This document shows, piece by piece, positions 59,542 to 64,000 of a stretch of DNA of 64,000 nucleotides. The notes under the pieces are model-generated. The model was not told the origin of the DNA. It was given only the letters and a program-made list of their open reading frames with translations, and did not search any database. The DNA is from an uncultured Clostridia bacterium (GTDB lineage Bacteria > Bacillota > Clostridia > Christensenellales > Aristaeellaceae), in the NCBI GenBank assembly GCA_947166385.1, contig CAMVEB010000009.1, forward strand, positions 62,001 to 126,000. The letters run 5' to 3'. A program made the translations under genes and the position numbers. How positions within the stretch are numbered: position 1 is the stretch's first letter; each line of letters opens with the position of its first letter.

Positions 59542-60570
59542 GTGGATTTTCCGATTAGTATCAGCGTCATCATGGCGACGTATAACGCAGAAATTCCGCT
59601 TCTGAAAGAAGCGGTGGACAGCATTCTGAACCAGACGTTCCGTGATTTTGAGTTTCTCATCATTGACGATGGCTCCACGAATGGGTCTAACGCATATCTG
59701 AAAAGCATTCTGGATGAACGTGTACGGATCATCCGGAATCCGCAGAATATCGGTATGACAAAATCGCTGAACGTCGGATTGAAGCAGGCAAAGGGAAAAT
59801 ATATCGCTCGCATGGATGCGGATGACGTTTCGCTGCCGACCCGGTTGGAAACCGAGTTCACATTTATGGAAGCGCATCCGGACGTCATCGTATGCGGGGC
59901 GAAAAGGTCGGGCTCGATCATCGGAGAAAAAATAAAGCTACCCACGCCCCTGAAAAATGAATTGCCAGAGGAGATGGAGGAATACCGGGTCAGAATGCTG
60001 TTTAACAATCCCGGGCCGATTCATCCCAGCGCGATGCTGCGCCACGAACCGCTGCTTACGCATCATATTCTGTATAACGAAAACCTGAAATATGCCCAGG
60101 ATTACGGCATGTGGGAGGAGGCCAGTCACTTTGGGAGGATTTGCCGTCTAAACGAACCGCTGGTGTATCGCCGGGTGTCTGACAATCAGATTTCTGTGGC
60201 GAAAAGAGAAATCCAGATTCAATGCGACAAACTGACGCAGAAAAAAATCCTCTCTGATCTGCTGGGCGACATATCCGACGCGGAAGTCGATTTTCATTAC
60301 GTCCACTCCACCGGATATTACCCGGAGGCCGTGATGACACCCGAAGTGGCCAAATGGTATGACCGATTAATTCAGGCGAATAAATCCCGCGGCATTTATG
60401 ATCAGAAAAAACTGGAAAGCCGGATCATTCTCCTCAAAAAATCGCTGATCAGGAAGTCATTTAAGCAGGGCCTGTCCATGCCCGAAAAGATTCGGATGAT
60501 GTTTCGCTATCTGCCCTTTCCCTCGGCCTTGAAAATGCTTGCGGGAACGATCATAAAAAAGAACCCTTAA
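59542..60570 (+). CDS. Glycosyltransferase family 2
   Basis: ISVIMATYNAEIPLLKEAVDSILNQTFRDFEFLIIDDGSTNGS; ARMDADDVSLP. Confidence 0.9.
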   Translation: MDFPISISVIMATYNAEIPLLKEAVDSILNQTFRDFEFLIIDDGSTNGSNAYLKSILDERVRIIRNPQNIGMTKSLNVGLKQAKGKYIARMDADDVSLPTRLETEFTFMEAHPDVIVCGAKRSGSIIGEKIKLPTPLKNELPEEMEEYRVRMLFNNPGPIHPSAMLRHEPLLTHHILYNENLKYAQDYGMWEEASHFGRICRLNEPLVYRRVSDNQISVAKREIQIQCDKLTQKKILSDLLGDISDAEVDFHYVHSTGYYPEAVMTPEVAKWYDRLIQANKSRGIYDQKKLESRIILLKKSLIRKSFKQGLSMPEKIRMMFRYLPFPSALKMLAGTIIKKNP

Positions 60571-60615
60571 CCGTCTCCGCGAAAAGGGCAGATGTGAAGA
60601 AGCAAATACTGTTCA

Positions 60616-60662
60616 GAACCGCCAAAATCCTTGAAACAGATGGATTTCGGCGGTTCTTTTTA
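60616..60662 (+). terminator. Terminator of the EPS cluster
   Basis: GAACCGCCaaaATCC...GGATttcGGCGGTTC-TTTTT. Confidence 0.85.
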
Positions 60663-60765
60663 TCAGTGGGGATGAAGAGCAGCGGGGTGCAAATAGGTAC
60701 TGTTAAGTATTATACACAAATTAATCAGCATTCCCTTGACTGCAAATACCTGATACTATTCTTCT

Positions 60766-60907
60766 ACTAAGAGCTATGCTGTAAAGGGTGAATTAAGACT
60801 TCACCCTTTACAGCATAGCTAGACAGGCCTTCTGTGGTAAGAAGGACTATTCCGCTATGCGGACCCCATCATAGGGCTTTGACAGGCCGATTATACCACA
60901 GGAGAGC
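60766..60907 (+). ncRNA. Highly structured leader/RNA candidate upstream of tnpV-like ORF
   Basis: Perfect 21-bp stem AGCTATGCTGTAAAGGGTGAA/TTCACCCTTTACAGCATAGCT (60772-60792/60800-60820), plus CCTTC..GAAGG, TCCGC.GCGGA, and CTGTGGTA/TACCACAG pairing that reaches the SD. Confidence 0.6.
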
Positions 60908-61024
60908 ATGGAAATGAAGAGCATCTTTGAACAAATGGGTGGAACGAATACCCAGGTTGGCAATTATCTGATCCCCCGACTTCACCACATTAATGTCAAT
61001 TATCAGAAAGAGAAAGATGTCTGA
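60908..61024 (+). pseudogene. 5' fragment of a TnpV-like transposon-encoded protein, interrupted by the IS1634-family element
   Basis: MEMKSIFEQMGGTNTQVGNYLIP then IS sequence from about 60975. Confidence 0.65.
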
Positions 61025-63025
61025 AAGCAAGGGAAATCATTAACTTTTCCTTACTTTTTTTATGCCGTTATGATACAATATAATAGCACGTACCGCTGCT
61101 ATTTCGAGGTGATTTGAATGACAATAGAGAAGTATGAATCAAATGGGATCGAATGCTTGCGAGTTGTTAGAACATATCGTGTCAAAAATACCAATGGGAA
61201 AAGTGTCAATCGCAAAGAAGTAATAAAATCCCTTGGTGCGCTTTCCAAGTATGACGATGGGCAGCCAGAATATCTGCAACGACTAAAGCAATCATTTGCT
61301 GAAAAGAAACCTCTTATTCCAGAATTGCTACCATATGTGGATCAGGCACCAAAGCAAAAGATTGCTGTTTCTTTTACCTTTGGGGATCGTTACTGTAGTT
61401 GTACGCCTAAGCTTTTTGCACCTTGCATACTTGATCCAGTCTTTGCTGCACTTGGTTTGGATGAACTTTTTGCCAGCATTAAGCATTCATCCAGGATTAA
61501 ATATGATCTGCAGGGAATCATTCGCCTGCTGACATATGGCCTGCTTCTTGAACCTGCATCAAAGATGGCGACCATGAAGCAAAACGATTCCTATTACCGT
61601 CCTCTTGTGAAGAGCACTTACGCCGACAATGTTTACGATGCGCTGGACGTTATTTACGAGAACAAACGACAGATTATGCAGCGGATGAATACCTGTATCA
61701 CCCGGGGTATCGGTCGGAATACCAGCACAGTCTTCTATGATGTCACAAACTTTTGCTTTGAAGCGAAACAACCAGATGAAGACGGACTGGACGATGAAGG
61801 GAACGTCTTGGAGCGTGGCCTGCGGAAGATGGGCGTATCCAAGAAAAACCGGAAACAGCCCATTGTGCAGATGGGACTGTTCCTGGATGACAACGGAATA
61901 CCGATCTCTATTCAAATGTTCCCTGGAAACACGCTGGATCATCTGACTTTCCGGACAGCGATGAAGAACACTGTGGATAATCTTGATCTGGAACGATTGA
62001 TTCTGATTGTGGACAGAGAAATGTATAACGGCACCAATATGTGTCATGTCCTGGACCAAGGAGATGGATATATCGTTTCCAAGAGCTTGAAGAAGAGTAC
62101 AAAGAACGAACGGGCTTGGGTGCTTGATCAGGAAGGTTATACCGTTGTCAGCCCAGATTTCAGATACAAGTCCAGAATCATCACCAGGACTGTTACTGCA
62201 GAAGACGGCAGTAAGAGGAAGATTCAGGAGAAGGTTGTTATCTACTGGAGCCGTGCTTTTTATACCCGGGAGAAGCATGAAAACCAGTCATTCCTTGATT
62301 TCATTGAGAAGCTCAAAGCTAAGCCGGCTGGTTTCCGGGTAACCGCTGCGCAGAGAAAGGGTCTGCGGAAATACATGAAGAAGGAAATGATCCAAAAAGA
62401 GACTGGCGAGATTGTTGATTCTAAGAAACTGCTTTCCATGATTGATGATGACAAACTGACGGAGTTTAATGAACTGATGGGATATTACCAGATTGTTTCC
62501 TCTGAGTTGGAAATGGATGACATGGAGATTATTGATAAGTATTATGGACTAACGCGAATTGGGGACAAGTTTCGAGAAATGAAGGGAACGCTTGAAACTC
62601 GGCTGATTTGGGTAAATACGCCGGAGCATATCCAGGCTCATCTGATGATCTGTTTTATGGCCCTTACCATGATGCGGATAATTCAGCACAAAATAAAGAA
62701 ATCCTTGCCGGAAGAAACGGCAAAGGATCTTAACTGGTCCTACGGATTGCCGGGAGATAGGTTACAGAAAGCGCTGCGTTTTTGGTCAATTGATCAAATA
62801 TCGGATGAATACTACCGAATGAGCAATATTAATGATGAAGATTTGAAAACCATCTGTTCCGCAGTAAATCTCCAGATTCCCCTTAAGCTCTTTACTCTCG
62901 GTGATCTGCGTTCCTTAAAGTCATCTGTGGAAATCTTCTGACTGCAAGTACTAATTATTTGGCAAAATGTGCCCCGAGCCGTTATCTGTCTTTGGATTTC
63001 CTGTTTTTGAAGTGGCAAAGTCGGG
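60975..63025 (+). mobile_element. IS1634-family insertion sequence (full copy)
   Basis: Imperfect terminal IRs CCCGACTTCACCAC (60975-60988) / GTGGCAAAGTCGGG (63012-63025), 12/14 match; intact transposase. Confidence 0.8.
61118..62941 (+). CDS. IS1634-family transposase
   Basis: FYDVTNFCFEAKQ, RKQPIVQMGLFLDDNGIPISIQMFPGNTLDHLTF, LILIVDREMYNG DDE-type core. Confidence 0.9.
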   Translation: MTIEKYESNGIECLRVVRTYRVKNTNGKSVNRKEVIKSLGALSKYDDGQPEYLQRLKQSFAEKKPLIPELLPYVDQAPKQKIAVSFTFGDRYCSCTPKLFAPCILDPVFAALGLDELFASIKHSSRIKYDLQGIIRLLTYGLLLEPASKMATMKQNDSYYRPLVKSTYADNVYDALDVIYENKRQIMQRMNTCITRGIGRNTSTVFYDVTNFCFEAKQPDEDGLDDEGNVLERGLRKMGVSKKNRKQPIVQMGLFLDDNGIPISIQMFPGNTLDHLTFRTAMKNTVDNLDLERLILIVDREMYNGTNMCHVLDQGDGYIVSKSLKKSTKNERAWVLDQEGYTVVSPDFRYKSRIITRTVTAEDGSKRKIQEKVVIYWSRAFYTREKHENQSFLDFIEKLKAKPAGFRVTAAQRKGLRKYMKKEMIQKETGEIVDSKKLLSMIDDDKLTEFNELMGYYQIVSSELEMDDMEIIDKYYGLTRIGDKFREMKGTLETRLIWVNTPEHIQAHLMICFMALTMMRIIQHKIKKSLPEETAKDLNWSYGLPGDRLQKALRFWSIDQISDEYYRMSNINDEDLKTICSAVNLQIPLKLFTLGDLRSLKSSVEIF

Positions 63026-63118
63026 TTATAACAGAAAACGGGCACTGATGCTATAGAATCTATTCAGAAAAAAACGGAAACAATGCTTTGCCCAAGCTTG
63101 GCGGAGAAAATAACAATC

Positions 63119-63147
63119 TTTACGCCGGGTAAATCATGACATATAAT
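63119..63147 (+). promoter_or_regulatory. Promoter cassette copy C (decayed msrA)
   Basis: TTTACG-ccgggtaaatcatgaca(17)-TATAAT. Confidence 0.75.
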
Positions 63148-63177
63148 CTGGAAGAAACAATAAGGGAGGGGACAGCA

Positions 63178-63660
63178 TTGCGGACGATTTATCTTGCGGG
63201 AGGATGTTTCTGGGAACTGCAGAAGTTCTTCGATCAGTTTGACGGCGTTCTGCGTACGGAGATAGGGATGTCAACGGGCCAAAAAAGGCGTCGACCTATC
63301 AGGAAGTCTGCAACGACAGCGGGCACGCGGAGACTGTGAAGATCGAATATGACGAAGAAAAGATTACGCTGGAACAGCTCTTGAATTATTAATTTTTGGT
63401 CATCGATCTGCTGGCGGTGAACTAGCAGGGGCATGACAAAGGGATCCAGTACCGGACGGGATTTTCTATACGGCGGATAACCAGGTGCCAGCGATCCGTA
63501 GCGTGTATGACCGGGAGGAGAAAAAGATAGGAGCGAAGCTGGCCGTGCTGGCGGAACTGCTGGTCAACTTTTCTCCGCGGAGGAACACCACCAGAAATAC
63601 CTGGAGAAGAACCCGGGTGGGTACTGCCATATTCCACAGCAGTATTATTCCCTGGGTAAA
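63178..63660 (+). pseudogene. msrA: Decayed peptide-methionine (S)-S-oxide reductase MsrA
   Basis: LRTIYLAGGCFWELQKFFDQFDGVLRTEIG...TYQEVCNDSGHAETVKIEYDEEKITLEQLLNYY...[18 protein letters not shown]...[19 protein letters not shown] across several frames. Confidence 0.85.
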
Positions 63661-63759
63661 CAGTGACATAAAAGTTGCAGAAAATAGCAATCAATAGTTG
63701 CGCTACAGAGAATTTTGTGTTATAATAAAATTGAATATGATCAGAGGTGATCTTAATCA

Positions 63760-64000
63760 ATGATTTGCGTATACATTGCTTTATTGTTAGTTAGTATTAT
63801 TGGAGTAAAATTCTTTTTGAAAGGATTCAACAGTGAATACATTTCATGTAATTTAACCCTTTCAATCAAGGGGATATTTGTGATCCTGGTTTTTTGCAGA
63901 CATTATATACAGTATGTTACTTTTGAAGATAATCTACTCGATAGGCTCTTCATTTATGTGGATAACTTGTTGGGCCAGTTAATCGTAGTTATGTTCTTGT
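63760..64000 (+). CDS. Start of acyltransferase-like membrane protein (truncated by window edge)
   Basis: Open frame to window end: MICVYIALLLVSIIGVKFFLKGFNSEYISCNLTLSIKGIFVILVFCRHYIQYV...; SD AGAGGTGATC. Confidence 0.5.
   Translation, partial: MICVYIALLLVSIIGVKFFLKGFNSEYISCNLTLSIKGIFVILVFCRHYIQYVTFEDNLLDRLFIYVDNLLGQLIVVMFL

Noticed and set aside
60766-60820. Calling the 21-bp inverted repeat a CRISPR array
   Set aside because: Only one repeat/anti-repeat pair, no spacers and no cas genes in the window; kept only as a guide-scaffold-like RNA candidate.

Overview
64 kb window from what looks like a Bacillota/Clostridia-type genome (inference from gene content, SD/TTG starts and gene families). 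Left part: 3' end of a purine phosphoribosyltransferase (xpt-like), a BMP-type nucleoside ABC importer operon, DegV, a PG-binding protein, an O-antigen-ligase-like protein, a sugar ABC importer operon, and an Ala-rich coiled-coil lipoprotein with 174-bp repeats. 14.5-27.6 kb: a sortase C/surface-adhesin locus. It has a truncated paralog with HxH..C repeats, and a giant LPATG adhesin (about 3,300 aa) split by a single -1 slip at an A8 run. 27.6-36.9 kb: an accessory island with two HipA/XRE-type modules (one with a 26-bp perfect palindrome lying on its promoter), GH26, asparaginase, LUD protein, rhomboid, VOC, phosphoesterase and NUDIX genes, plus mosaic scraps of neighbouring genes and a promoter cassette dispersed in three copies. 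37-60.6 kb: an exopolysaccharide/teichoic-like cluster (polyprenyl glycosylphosphotransferase, several GTs, radical SAM, TupA-like ATP-grasp, Wzy, Wzz, a Wzz-degenerate-GGDEF fusion, flippase, CDP-glycerol transferase). Its nucleotide-sugar dehydrogenase and epimerase genes both carry disruptions. The cluster is bracketed by an inverted IS1634-family remnant (38.7-39.05 kb) and a full IS1634-family element (61-63 kb). The full element sits inside a tnpV-like 5' fragment whose highly structured leader (60.77-60.91 kb) resembles a natural repeat:anti-repeat plus nexus guide-RNA scaffold. The right edge has a decayed msrA and the start of an acyltransferase-like gene. All calls come from reading the sequence; no searches were run.
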